Below are positions 43,190 through 55,501 of a DNA stretch of 64,000 bases, piece after piece. Origin of the DNA: Drechmeria coniospora (Eukaryota > Ascomycota > Sordariomycetes > Hypocreales > Ophiocordycipitaceae). The notes beneath the pieces were generated by a model that saw nothing but the letters and a program-made list of their open reading frames with translations, was not told the DNA's origin and did not search any database. Location of the stretch: the NCBI RefSeq assembly GCF_001625195.1, contig NC_054389.1, positions 7,622,520 through 7,686,519 on the forward strand, in the 5' to 3' direction. Both the position numbers and the translations under genes were made by a program. Every line of letters starts with the position of its first letter. Position 1 is the stretch's first letter.

Positions 43190-44797
43190 CTACGTCGATT
43201 CCCCCTCTCCGCTCCGTCGGAACGCTTCCTTTACCTGCTCCAGATAGAGTTCCCGCTCCCTTACCTTTTGATCTATAAACTCCAACGAGTCGGCAGTCCA
43301 GTATGGCGCCACCACTCGTTCAAAGTCCTTCCAATCTTTCATCGCCGCTTCTCCGTAGATCGGCTGGATGTGTTGGAGGAATAAGTTGTACAGCCCGTTG
43401 ACACTGTCCAGAGCGCTAAAGTACCAGAAGGTGCCTGTCTTCCACCCGGTTCGCATTATTTCAGCCAAAGCTGCGTCGCCATGACCGCGGGCCCTCTCTT
43501 CCTTTTCAAACACGGCCATGAACTCGTCGTGTCGTTCGCTGTAGGCATCCAAATGCGCAGCCGAAAGTTGATCGATGGCTCGACCGGTCAACCAGTGCGG
43601 TGGATGCAGCATCTCGGCCGGTCGGGAACATGCCCATTCGAGGTCTATGAAGCACGTCACACGCCAATCCTCATCCACAAAGATGTTGCTTGGGTGAAGA
43701 TCGGTGAGCATCAAGGGGAAAGGTCCATGTCGTCGCGCCCGGTTCGTGAAGTGCGGCAAAAGGGCGCGCATCATGGTCAAGGCCGAGAGCTGCGATTGCC
43801 CGTCGGCATAGTCCAGGATGGTGTTTGGTTGATGGCGCACTCGATTGTCATGGCAGGCCAGCAGGTCACGAGCGTATCCATCCGATGTCGTGTATGTCGA
43901 GTCTCGGGGAATGTCGGTCGGCACACCCTCGTTTTCGAGTTGGTGGAGATGAAGTGTCAGCGGTCGATGCCTCAATCCAACGACGCCGTGATTGTCCATC
44001 GTCAGTGAACCGATGCGGGGAAAGTGAAATCGAGCCAGTGAAAGCATGGTCTGGGATATGTGTCGATAGAGAGTCCTTCGTCTCTCGTCATCCTCACGAA
44101 GTGTATCCCAGGTTTCGGAGAGCATGCGTCCATGCACAAAATCGAGCAACATATATCCGGGCACGAACTGTAGTTTGTGCGTGTGCATGACGTAGCCAGA
44201 AGGGGGAGGCTTGCCGAGCATCCATCGTATCGACCGTCGAATATACCACGTCAACCGTGAAAGAAAGGGAGCGCGGTCGAGGGACGTAAACTACACGCAC
44301 GTATTCCTGTTAGCGTGGCTGCGAGCCACCATCTCGATATTTAGGTTCCTTACAATTGGGCCATTAGGGAAGCCGAAGCCCCAAAGCTTGGCCGTTGGGA
44401 TGGACGGGCAGTGGGATTGCACCCAAGCGTACGTCGCCACCTCGCAGCGGAGTTTCTCCTCGACATTGCCTGGACTGGTAGCTTCACCAACCTTGTACGG
44501 CAAGGGAAACCGGATGATGACGCTTTTCTCGCCATTGACGTAGACAGGTATGCAGACGTTGAAACTGCCGTGGATCCATTCGTCGACCCACGGGACCCGG
44601 CAAGTCTCTCCGGGAACGTGGAGGTGATGTGATACGATGGTTTCAATCTCCTTGGCATGGACGTGGAGGTGGCTGCAGAAGTTCAACCGCTTCTCGGGGT
44701 ACGTCAGCTTTCCCAAGATATTATCTTCTTCTTCTAGTGCTTCCGACAGCGTTATTCTGCCGGTCAGTAACGGAAGTGATGTGCATGGTGACGGCAT
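43190..44797 (-). CDS. APH-family phosphotransferase-like protein (large type)
   Basis: Exons on the minus strand are 44797-44354 and 44290-43190, split by a 63-nt intron with a GCTAAC branch site; the product is 514 residues. The start at 44797 (MPSPCTSLPLL) is a choice: the frame is open 53 codons further up. N-lobe text: WIHGSFNVCIPVYV, VIIRFPLPYKVGE and IPTAKLWGFGFPNG. The catalytic loop is LTDLHPSNIFVD, with FIDLEWACSRPAEM as the metal-binding motif. A C-terminal helical region with WYFSALDSVNGLYNLF is typical of the long fungal phosphotransferase-like family expanded in Hypocreales and Eurotiales. Substrate unknown. It is not a close relative of the 280-residue protein at 34 kb. Confidence 0.82.
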
Positions 44798-45639
44798 TTG
44801 ATGCTGATTGAGCAACCGACCTTCGTCGCGTCGATTAACGGGATGCTCTACACAATACGCTCGGCGTACAGCAGCTGTCACGTGCTGGCCCCAGCCCCGC
44901 GAATGTAGTTTTGGGTCTTGCAGTGCGGTGGATGACAGTACTAGCGCCAGTTGCATTCAGGAGTCCGAATAATTGAAGGCGGGTCACAATTCTCCGTACA
45001 GGTCCTCTGTACTTGTGGATTGCGTTTTACTCGCAGTATCATCCATGTACTATATTACATATACGTAGTGCAAGTACTTATGTACAACTCCGTATGTTGT
45101 CAGTAACGTAACATCCAAGAACCGGTATGCGCATGAGCGAATCGAGGAGTGGCTACTGATATATTGCTACTTCATCAGATGCCTCGAATGCAGGCATTAC
45201 TCCTCAGCATCATGATTTCCCTCCTTTGTTCTCCCTTGCCGTTGCCTCTTCCTTTTCTTTCCGTGCCTTCTCCCGCTGCTCTTTTGCCTCCCTTCGTTTT
45301 TCCTGAGCTTGCATGCCTGATGTCGAGAGTTGTTTGATGGTCTTTTGGTCGGAGAGAGCAGCGTTCATGCGCTTTCTATCGTTCCGGTCCATTGAGCTGG
45401 TTCCTGGCCTTGAGCACGTCAGCACCAAATCCCGCGGTGAATCCTGATGCTCGAAGGAAGGTTTTACCTCGTTACAGTAGTTGGTTAAATGTGTGGATCC
45501 CGATGCGCTACCGAATAACTATTCGGATGAAACGTGATGAAGGCGTAGATTTGCAATAGGCTCTAGGGGTGTTTTTGCCGTGGTCGTTCGATGGCAGAGT
45601 AATTGCGGTTGAAGAAAGGATACCATGGTCAACAGGTGT

Positions 45640-45909
45640 TGAGACAGGGACAGTGCCATTGTAGTAGGGTGACGACAACGCCAGGTTCTAAGCGCCAGCC
45701 ATGACACCATGAATACATGATGCTACCTCGGTGTCGACGTGCCTACCACCAATGGAAATTTAGAGAAGTATTGAGACAGGCTCACTGCTTTTACCTCACG
45801 GCTGACGACGGCGCCAGATTCTAAGCGCCAGCCATGGCAGCATTATTGCAGGTACACCATGCAACCTGGGTGTGACGATGCCAACCACCATTGGGTTTGC
45901 AGAAGTAGG
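45640..45909. repeat. Imperfect tandem duplication, about 135 bp per unit
   Basis: Units of about 45640-45767 and 45768-45909 share TTGAGACAGG, the block TTCTAAGCGCCAGCCATG and CCACCAWTGG. Divergent elsewhere. Confidence 0.6.
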
Positions 45910-47738
45910 CGAAGAAATGCGGCCAACGTGAATGCGAATGGCTCTGCGTCGGGAGAGGGACAAATCATGTCGCAGCCTGTCGATGGGCTTGACTCGAGAC
46001 TTTCTACCCGACATCGAATGGCCGAGATGTTGCCATGCTCAGAGAAAGGAAAGCTCAATGTTGCTGCGCGGTACAGCAGCTTGTTCGAGTCTTAGGAGTC
46101 GGACGAGGAGTCGGAAGTGAGGACGAAGCGTACTGGATCTACGAAATGTGGAGGTTGGTAGGAAGCCCGCTGAGGGCAACATAATTTTTGCACCACCTGC
46201 GGGGTTCCAGGACCCCAGTGGGCAGCGGTTCGGGAAGCGGACGGAATGAAACGTGCGGCTCCCCTCAAGCACCAAATGCTAGGCAAGGCACAGGACAAGT
46301 ATCAGTACAAACTAACACACTGTCAGCAGAGTACAAGCACCACCCGGTACTCCGTAATTCTTCCGTACTTGCCAGTAAATGCATCTGCGTATGGTTGCCA
46401 GACCTGCGCCTACACGTACTGTACTTGTATACAGCACATGGACTGCACTTCGTCCATACACCTCCATGCAAGCATTATTATTACACCCGGAACATTACCA
46501 GCTGTCCTCCGCAGCAGACGTCTGACCGACATTGCCGTATACCTCTATGCCCTAGGCTGGGTAAGCCGTGTGCGAATCGTGCTAGGTCCCTCTACCAACT
46601 AATGCCCGAGACGCACTCAAAAAAAATGCCGACGCTGCTGCACGAATCTATACCCGTTTTCGGCAGGCTGACTGGGAGACATTTTCTGCGAGTAGATGCC
46701 TAATCGAGGCGCTATCTTGGGCCATCCGTGTCGGCGGTGTCGCTGATGAATGGTCCCAGGGCCCAACCCGTCACTCGCCATCGTCGCCACCGCCACAACC
46801 TGCTACGCTGCCCAGTGCAAGGCCGTGGATGCAGGTCGAGCGCGCAGACCACGCGTGCACGAGCACCAAACATTCTGCGCTGTTGTTCCCGGCCGTGAAC
46901 CAGATATTGACGGCATCTCCGCATTCCCGACGATGCCAACCGCGCAACCACCAATTCATCCGCAGACGCACCGATTGCCGTGAACGAAAAGAGCGGTGTC
47001 GACACACGCCGAGATCTGGGAGCCCCCTGGTGGTGGGGAAGCCCTGCAGTTCGGCAATGGGGAAGTCTTACCCCATAAACTACCGAGTATTATTGATGCA
47101 GGTATAATACTTACACCTACGATTATACGATTACTTGAGTGATAGTTGTACTTACTGCAGGTACACCTGTGCTGCAGTCGAGAACAGCTACTCCCTACTG
47201 TACAGGCTGCCCAGGGAGCGGGATGGCCGCCTTGTCATCCGCATTGCCGCCAACGACCTGTCGCTGTTCGATCTGTTCTCCCGAGATACGTGACTTGATC
47301 GAAACCGAGCGTGGCATTCAAGTACGATGGGGACGAGACACGACTTGTCGATGCCAACTTGCACACAGGCGGTTCTGCATGAGTAAAGCATGGGAAGCAC
47401 ATGGTGGAGGGAGAAACAACACTTCCCCCCCACCCCCACTATACCGAGCATCGAGGCCGATCCATCCAACGCCGGCCACATCGGGCATCTACAGTGCATG
47501 TGAGGGCATGCATGCAGCCAAACCATGGCATGCGGCCTTGCTGTTCAAAGTTCGCACAAATGAGGTAGGTGTTACTAGATTCAGAGGGTGACGTGCAGCC
47601 AGGTGCACCATCATCCTTTGCTCAGGTCGCATCCATTGCGCAATTTACAGCACTCTGCCTACCGATTTCGTAACATGTCTCGTGCCTCTCATTGGTACCT
47701 GCTACACATCTGGTACAGTCGCTGATGCCTAAGTAGTA

Positions 47739-47800
47739 GACAAAAGTGACGGTTCAATTTTGGCTGCGCTACCACTGCAAAGTGAATCAACAATTTTGCC
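47739..47800. mobile_element. 62-bp mini-element with inverted ends (copy B)
   Basis: Begins GACAAAAGTGACGGTTCA and ends TGAATCAACAATTTTGCC, with the same length and order as copy A at 33.4 kb but a diverged centre. Confidence 0.65.
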
Positions 47801-48574
47801 ACCCTACTATGCCTGCTGGTGGATGGTGTGAGGCATCAATGTGCCACAAGGTCCTACCTAGTACTTACAGTAGTAAGTAGGACCAGTATTAGTGGTTACA
47901 GAGTGTTGGGTACGGAGTGCCAGGTACTAGTAGGTACCGAGTGCTAGGTAGGTACGGTGTGCCAAGTGCTAGCCGAGTGGATGCCAGTACCTAGCGCTCC
48001 GTGCTAGCCACAGGAACCAGCACCAAAGTACGGCACTGCAGGCGTTCAGCGGCGGGACAGTGCTCGTAGCGCATGGCTGCAGGTGTCATTCGGGTGCTAA
48101 AGTTGAACGCAGGTACGTAATGGCATGCAGGGCCATGGAAGCTCCAGCCGCTAGCTCCGCCCCGATGGTGCATCGACAGTCTAGCTAGGCAGGTACCGCG
48201 AGCTGTCGTCGATGTCATCCTTTGCCTTGCCACGCCATGCTTGGCTGGCCACCTATCCTGCCGCTCGTTGACCTCCTGCTCTGCTCGCCAACTCCTCACC
48301 AAAGGACCGAGTGGCAGTGACATAGCCCTGCCCGACTCGGCTACAACCTCTCCATCTCTCTCTTGGACCCCTCGTCTTCGCCGCGGACCGTGTCTGGAAG
48401 CTCGAGCCGTCGAGCATCTCTCCCTCGTCCTCATCCTCCGTCTCGATTGCCACCGCCGTGATCCACGATCCCTCGCGAGCGGACGCCTCCGTCATCACGG
48501 CCGCTTCCCAGCCTCGCTCTCTTCACCCTTGCTGACGACCTGCGACGCCATCTGCCTCCGACGAGTATGCCGTC

Positions 48575-51500
48575 ATGATTGCGTCCAGCCTGCTGCGCCC
48601 GCTCGCCTCCGAGCTGTGCCATTCCTCCTCTCCGTTCCTCCTCACGCGACAGAGTATTCAGCGTCCCCGTCCGCCTCGGCCCACGCGACTTGCTGACCGC
48701 CCTGCAGCCCTCAAGCCGCTGTTCAAACCTCGCCACCGATGCTACGACGCCGTCGGTGCCCGAGGACGGAGCACGAGCGAGGCCCGTGACGCAACGTCGC
48801 CCCGTCAGCTTCGTCCCGCGTCCGCCAAAGCCTCGCCGTCGTCGGTCATCGGGCACCTGTACTCTACCGCCTCCGTCCCGCCCACGACGCCGTTTGCCAA
48901 GCTCACCGTCGGCGTGCCCAAGGAGACGTATCCCGGCGAACGCCGAGTGGCCTTGACGCCCGCCAACGTCGCGCTGCTGGTGAAGAAGGGCTTCGACGCC
49001 GTCCTCGTCCAGCGCGGTGCCGGCACGGCGGCCGAATTTCACGATGGCGCCTACGAAAAGGCGGGTGCCACGCTCGTCGACGACGCCGCCGCCGTGTGGT
49101 CCGCAGCCGACCTCGTCCTCAAGGTTCGCGGCCCGTCCCTCGACGAGGTCGACTCCATCGAGCCGAAGCAGACCATCATCTCCCTGCTCCAGCCTACGCA
49201 GAACGAGCATCTCGTCCGGAGAATTGCCGAGCGAGGCGCCACCTGCTTCGCCATGGACATGATTCCTCGCATCTCCCGCGCCCAGGTCTTCGACGCCCTC
49301 AGCAGCATGGCCAACATCGCCGGCTACAAGGCCGTTCTCGAGGCCTCCAACGTCTTTGGCAGGTTCCTTACCGGCCAGGTGACGGCTGCCGGCAAGATCC
49401 CGCCTTGCAAGGTCCTCATCATCGGCGCCGGCGTTGCCGGCTTGAGCGCAATCGCCACCGCTCGCCGCATGGGCGCCATCGTTCGCGGCTTCGACACGAG
49501 ACCCGTCGCCAGGGAGCAGGTCCAGTCCCTCGGCGCCGAGTTCATCGAGGTCGACATCGAAGAGGACGGTTCCGGCGCCGGGGGATACGCCAAGGAGATG
49601 AGCAAGGAGTTCATCAAAGCCGAGATGAAGCTGTTCAAGGACCAGGCCAAGGAGGTCGACATCATCATCACCACCGCCCTCATCCCCGGCAAGCCCGCCC
49701 CCAAGCTGATCAAGATGGACATGCTCGACGTCATGAAGCCCGGCAGCGTCGTCGTCGATCTGGCCGCCGAAGCCGGCGGAAACTGCGAGGCAACCAAACC
49801 CGGCGAGCTGACCGTGTACAACGACGTAAAAGTCATCGGTGGGACCCCTCCAGCATCGGCCACGCGAAGCGTGCGGCGCTCCCGAAGCTAACTTGCATCG
49901 TCAGGCTATACCGATCTGCCGTCGCGACTCCCGACGCAGTCTTCGACTCTCTACTCGAACAACATCACCAAGTTTCTGCTCTCCCTGACCCCGAGGGAAA
50001 AGGAGTTTGGCATCGATCTCTCCGACGAGGTCGTCCGCGGCTCCATCGTGACCCAAAACGGCGCCATCCTCCCGCCCTCCCCCCGTCCGGTGCCCCCTCC
50101 CGCACCGGCGAAGCCGGCTGCCGCCGAGGTCGTTGTCGAGACAAAGGCGCTCACTCCGTGGCAGGCCAAGACCCGCGAGGTGGCTGCCGTCACCACCGGC
50201 ATGGGCAGCATGCTGGCTCTCGGAAAGTTCACGAGCCCGCTCTTCATGTCCAACACTTTCACCTTTGCTCTGGCCAGCTTGATCGGATACCGTGTCGTGT
50301 GGGGAGTCGCCCCGGCTCTGCACTCGCCTCTGATGAGCGTCACGAACGCCATATCCGGCATGGTCGGCATAGGCGGTCTTTTCATTCTCGGCGGCGGCAT
50401 CTTGCCCGAGACGATCCCCCAGGCCTTTGGAGCTTTGAGCGTGCTGCTAGCCTTTGTCAACGTCGGCGGCGGGTTTGTCATAACGAAGAGAATGCTGGAC
50501 ATGTTCAAGCGTACGTGAGACGCAGCCGTCATCGGAACGCGAGCTGATGGCTTCAGGCCCGACCGACCCTCCCGAGTACCCCTGGCTGTACGGTATTCCT
50601 GCCGTCCTGTTTGGGGGTGGATTCATCGCCGCAGCCTCGACCGGCGCCGCCGGCCTCGTCCAGGCTGGGTATCTCGCAAGCTCCGTGCTTTGCATCGGCT
50701 CCATCTCCGGTCTTGCATCCCAGACTACCGCCCGCATGGGGAACATGCTAGGCATCCTCGGAGTCGGCTCTGGTGTTCTGGCGAGCCTCGTCGCCGCCGG
50801 CTTCTCCCCCGAAGTCCTTACCCAGTTTGGATGTCTTGCGACCATTGGTACCCTTGCAGGTATTGTTCCCGGAGACGACGCGATCGCCCAGGTGCTGACG
50901 CTTGCTAGGTTTCCTCATCGGTAAGCGTATCACGCCAACAGATCTCCCGCAAACCGTGGCCGCCCTTCACTCGGTCGTCGGCCTCGCCGCAGTCTTGACG
51001 AGCATCGGCAGTGTCATGGCCGATATTACCGATGTGTCGACCTTGCACATGGTCACGGCCTATCTCGGAGTTCTCATCGGTATGACGTCCCCTTCTGAAA
51101 TGGTCGCCAGAGGCTGACGGTGCCAGGTGGCATCACCTTTACCGGCTCCGTCGTTGCTTTCCTCAAGCTCGCCGGCCGCATGTCGTCTCGGCCGACGATC
51201 CTCCCGGGCCGCCACCTCATCAACTCGGGTCTCGTCGCCGCCAACGCCGCGACCTTTGGAACTTTCCTCGCCATGGCCCCTGGCAGCCCCATGATCGCCG
51301 CCGGCGCGTTGGCGGCAAACACGGCGCTGAGCTTCATCAAGGGTTACACGACCACGGCCGCCATCGGCGGCGCCGACATGCGTAAGCTCCGCCCGCTCTG
51401 TGACGAGAGCCACGTCGCTGATCGATGCAGCCGTCGTCATTACCGTTCTCAACGCCTACAGCGGCTTTGCCCTCGTGGCCGAAGGCTTCATGCTGAACAA

Positions 51501-52301
51501 CCCGCTGCTCACGTCGGTGGGCGCTCTCATAGGCACCTCCGGTTCCATCCTGTCGTACATCATGTGCGTTGCCATGAATCGGTCTCTGACAAACGTCTTG
51601 TTCGGCGGATTGTCGACGCCCACGGCGGTGCAGGAATACAAGCCACAAGGGCAGGTCACCCAGACGACAGTCGACGACCTCGCCGATGCCATGCTCGGCT
51701 CCGAATCCGTCATCTTAGTCGTGGGGTACGGCATGGCAGTGGCAAAAGCGCAGTACGCCATCTCGGACATTGTGAACCTTTTGAGGTCCAAGGGCATTCG
51801 CGTGCGCTTCGCCATCCACCCCGTTGCCGGCCGCATGCCGGGCCAATGCAACGTGCTGCTTGCGGAAGCCAGCGTGCCGTACGACATAGTTTTGGAAATG
51901 GACGAGATCAACGACGACTTCCCCGACACGGATCTGACGGTAGTCATTGGCGCAAACGATACGGTGAACCCGATTGCGCTTGAAAAGGGCAGCGCCATCG
52001 AGGGCATGCCGGTGCTGCACGCGTGGAAGAGCAAGCAGGTTGTCATCATGAAGAGAGGCATGGCTAGCGGCTACGGTACGTCTGGCTGGAACCGGTCATG
52101 CCAAGTGTCGTTGTGCTAACGCGAGGCAGCGGATGTGCCGAACCCCATGTTCTACATGCCCAACGCCAGGATGCTGTTTGGAGATGCACGGACGAGTTGC
52201 GAAGGTATGCCTCATCGGAATCCAAACATTCCCGCTACGATCTGACCTCCGGCTGACACTTGGCAGCCATCAAAAGTGCGGTAGAAGCGAAATTGCAATA
52301 G
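48575..52301 (+). CDS. NNT: Mitochondrial NAD(P) transhydrogenase
   Basis: Proton-translocating enzyme of the inner mitochondrial membrane: NADH + NADP to NAD + NADPH. Eight exons: 48575-49838, 49905-50510, 50557-50859, 50909-51079, 51127-51381, 51431-52075, 52130-52204 and 52267-52301. Introns are 46-66 nt and the product is 1117 residues. A long Arg/Ser/Pro-rich targeting leader (about 100 residues) precedes the NAD domain ([53 protein letters not shown]), then a Pro-rich linker, a helical membrane domain (for example [19 protein letters not shown]) and the NADP domain ([52 protein letters not shown]). Like animal NNT it is one fused chain. It is intron-rich in the membrane part only. It converges with the NDUFA12 gene, 224 bases downstream. 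Confidence 0.96.
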
Positions 52302-52524
52302 AGGGCATTTCAGCGGCATGGAGATTTCCTGGATGATATTTTGTCATGAGAAGAATTCCGCCATCTTGCATAGGAAACGATGATGTTGGTTGCTTCGCAT
52401 CATTAGCATGCGGTCGGGTGTTGTGACCAGCCGACGCCAGGATGTGACCGGCTTGCGATGACAAAATTGCAATTCTATTCCTCAGCCACGCCATATGTAC
52501 AATCTTGCTCATTCACGCCGCCGC

Positions 52525-53215
52525 CTATGTCCTTGGCGCAGCTTCCGGCTCCCAGGTCCTCAGCTTGGGTTTCGTCCTGCCGCGTCGTAAGCATCCGTCT
52601 CCGCCAGCAGCGAGGGGGGGAGTGGGAGGAAGGAGAAACGTACGTGCTGTAGGTCTTGAAGGCACCCCGTGTCTGGGTCCAGTTGAAAATCGGACCGGGC
52701 TTCTCAAAGGACCTCTTGCCAACCTGCATGAGGGCGTCCTCGGTAGGCGGCTTGTCGACGCTGTAGCTGATCCAGGCGTGCCAGCCCGGGTCAATTTGGC
52801 CCGCATCGTAGTCGTGCTGTGCGTACTCGACCCAGCGGGTGCGAAGAGGTAGCTCCTCGTTGTTCTCGAAGAACTTGTTGCCCGCACGGTCGGTCCCGAT
52901 GAGGCGGCCGGCTTTTGTATCACCTGGCAAGGTCGGTCAGCATTTCTCCCCGTTCTCGAGGCCGCCTAGCTCGGGTGCATCCCATCTTGCTTGCTTACCG
53001 ATATACTGAGTGCGTGAAACGAAATCAGTCAGCATGATCATGGCCGTCGAACATCGCCAGTCAAACGTGGGGTCGAGATAGTCACGTACCAGCATCTGGC
53101 GGAAGTAGTCCTGCAATTGGTTAGCAAAGGCAGCACATTGGATGGACGGCAAGAGGTCGCGCACCTTGATGCCAACCTTGCGCAGGTTGCTCAGCGTTCG
53201 CCCGATTGTCGACAT
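52525..53215 (-). CDS. NDUFA12: NADH:ubiquinone oxidoreductase accessory subunit NDUFA12 (B17.2)
   Basis: Complex I accessory subunit on the matrix side. Five exons on the minus strand: 53215-53165, 53110-53090 (21 nt), 53005-52999 (7 nt), 52923-52644 and 52576-52525; total 136 residues. All introns are GT-AG. The two tiny exons are needed to link MSTIGRTLSNLRKVGIK to DYFRQML, YIG and then DTKAGRLIGTDRAGNKFFEN. Further family text: LPLRTRWVEYAQHDYDAGQI, PGWHAWISYSVDKPPTED and a final KPKLRTWEPEAAPRT. It is divergent from PGS1, with which it shares a 368-base promoter. Confidence 0.92.
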
Positions 53216-53583
53216 GATGGCGGTTGCGTCAAATCGCCTGGGTTGAGCTCGAAGCCGACGGAGATGGCGGAGAATAGCAGGCAATGGCGAGAGATGACCA
53301 GCCTGAAGGTGAGCCAAGGTCGAGGTTGGACAGGCATGGGAGCGGTCGGCAAAACATCGGCATTTGATCACTGACTAATGAGCAAACTAGTTAAAGTATT
53401 ACGTGTACAAATAATCTTCGACGACCCACACTGGCCAAGGAAGCTTGCATGCTATTATGCTATTTCAAGCTGCTATAGATGCGAATATACAGTATCCATG
53501 ATGGCCCTGGTTATTGGCAAAAGTCAAAACGCGCATCGGTAGGATTCAACAAGGCCAGTCGATCATCGACACTTTTGTCTAGG
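53216..53583. promoter_or_regulatory. Bidirectional promoter of NDUFA12 and PGS1
   Basis: 368 bases separate the two start codons of these divergent mitochondrial genes. The PGS1-proximal 64 bases are mini-element copy D. No TATA box or other known site could be assigned. Confidence 0.5.
53516..53579. mobile_element. 64-bp mini-element with inverted ends (copy D), abutting the PGS1 start
   Basis: Begins GGCAAAAGTC and ends GACACTTTTGTC, matching the ends of copies A and B in reverse orientation. The PGS1 ATG at 53584 follows after four bases, so the element would form the end of the 5' leader. Confidence 0.55.
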
Positions 53584-55296
53584 ATGCTGGCCCGAAGCTG
53601 TTCGCGCTGCGTTGCCAGGGTACACGTCCCAGGCTTTGCACGGGTGAGGGTGATGCCTGGACGCGTTCAGAGCAGGAGTTTCACGACACCGTCTGGTGGC
53701 CGTGCCGTGGATGCTGCAAGCTCGGGAAATGGCTTCGGACAGTTGGCGCCGCTCCTCAGCGAGCTGGATCAAATGGCGCCGAGTTTCGACGTTCGAGGAG
53801 ACGACATACGCATCATCCAGTCACCAGCTGAGTTTTACGAGACACTCAAGGTGCGGCTGGAAGAGCAAGAACACGGTTGAGAGACTGGGACAGTCGTTGA
53901 CCACATGGCAGGATCGTATTCGGAATGCAAAAAGTCGCGTCTTTCTGTCGACGCTGTATATCGGCAAGTCGGAGCGCGAGCTCATCGAGACTCTCGGCGA
54001 GGCCCTCAGGCGCAACCCCGAGCTCCAACTGAGCATATTGACGGACGCATTGCGTGGCACCAGAGAGGCGCCGAACCCGTCATGTGCCTCGCTTCTCGCG
54101 CCTCTCATCAGCGAATTCGGTGCTCACCGGGTCGAGATCCGCATGTACCACACGCCCAACCTGACGGGCATGCGGAAGCGTTACGTGCCGAAACGAATCA
54201 ACGAGGGATGGGGGCTGCAGCATATGAAGCTGTACGGTGTCGATGACGAAATCATCCTGTCCGGGTAGGGCCACGACCGTCCAGTGCGTTGAAGTGGGAA
54301 CGTCTGGCAGCTGACGGAACGGACCGTTGCAGCGCCAACCTCTCGGCAGACTACTTCACCAACCGCCAGGACCGGTACCACCTCTTCACCTCGAAGCAGG
54401 TGACGGACTACTTCTGGAAGATACACAGCGGCGTCTGCTCCTTTAGCTTCCTCGTCGAGCCCGCGGCCGGCGGCGCCGGCTTCACCCTCTCGTGGCCCGA
54501 GGCCAACGCGGCCCCATCGCCGCTGCAGAAGCCGAAGGCGTTTATCCGAAGCACGACGTCGACGCTGCAAAGTCTCATCAGGCCCGGGGCGGCGCAACCG
54601 AACAGCGGCCTTGCCGATACGAGAGTCTACATGTTGAGTCAAATGTCGCAGGTGCTGAAACCAGACTGTTCAACCGAGCTTCCCGTCATCACACGCCTTC
54701 TCGAAAGGCTTGCATCGCCCAGGTACGAGGGCTCATCCTGGACCTTTACGGCCGGCTACTTTAACCCGGCACCATCGTTGGTCAAGCTCCTCCTCGGGAC
54801 TGCCTCCACGGCCAACACAGTCATCACGGCAGCACCCGAGGCCAACGGCTTCTACAAATCAAGAGGAGTGTCGGGCCTCCTCCCCGATGCCTACGTTCTC
54901 CTCGCCCGTCGCTTCGTCCACAACGTCCACCGCGTCGGCCGTGACGATGAGATTTCCCTCAAGGAGTGGCGCCACGACACTGCTTGCCAGCCCGGCGGGT
55001 GGACGTACCACGCCAAGGGGCTTTGGGTGACCATGGGCGGCGACGTCGGTCCCTCGATGAGCATAATCGGCAGCTCCAACTACACCGAACGCAGCTACTC
55101 GCTCGACCTCGAGGCCGGCGCGCTCATCGTCACGCGCAGCGAAGGGCTCAAGGCTAGGCTCGCCGACGAGCAGCGGTGGCTGCAGACGCACGCGAAGACC
55201 ATGACGCGGGATGATTTTGCAAAGAACGAGAGGAGAGTGGGACTCAAGGTCCGGATAGCCATGTGGATCGTTCAGCTTGCCGGCGGAGCGCTCTGA
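53584..55296 (+). CDS. PGS1: Phosphatidylglycerophosphate synthase (CDP-DAG:glycerol-3-phosphate transferase)
   Basis: First committed enzyme of mitochondrial phosphatidylglycerol and cardiolipin synthesis, of the phospholipase-D superfamily. Exons are 53584-53850, 53912-54264 and 54333-55296; introns are 61 and 68 nt; 527 residues. An Arg/Ser-rich targeting leader (MLARSCSRCVARVHVPG) precedes the FYETLK and RIRNAKSRVFLSTLYIGK segments. HKD motif 1 is HMKLYGVDDEIILSGANLS, completed across the second intron. HKD motif 2 is YHAKGLWVTMGGD with IGSSNYTERSYSLDLE. Both catalytic His/Lys pairs are present. The frame is open 35 codons above 53584, but that part is mini-element sequence and gives a poor leader. 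Confidence 0.94.
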
Positions 55297-55501
55297 GACG
55301 ACGTGACCGGGCTGCGTCGTGACGGGGCTGCGTCGTGAAGGAGCCTATTCGATCGACAAAGGATGCCTCTTGAGATACCCATTCACACACTCAGCAGCAC
55401 ATTCATCGAGTTCATGCTACATTGATGTATTGTTTTTTACATTGGCTCACGACGGACGGCCAAACAAGTGGTCCGGATGGTGTGCCACGAAGCAGCGGCC
55501 G

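Larger units (their letters stand above)
44798..48574. other. Long intergenic region, no confident gene
   Basis: 3.8 kb. A minus frame at 45428-45210 encodes a Lys/Glu-rich coiled-coil-like peptide (MDRNDRKRMNAALSDQK, then EKRREAKEQREKARKEKE); it lacks context and is not called as a gene. Also present are a duplicated 140-bp segment (45.64-45.91 kb), many TACGGAGT/GGTACC words (46.3, 47.9 kb) and mini-element copy B. The last 300 bases are the pyrimidine-rich leader of the transhydrogenase gene. Confidence 0.45.

Noticed and set aside
45210..45428. Lys/Glu-rich 72-codon minus frame as a gene
   Set aside because: Coiled-coil-like composition only; no partner exon or conserved motif found.
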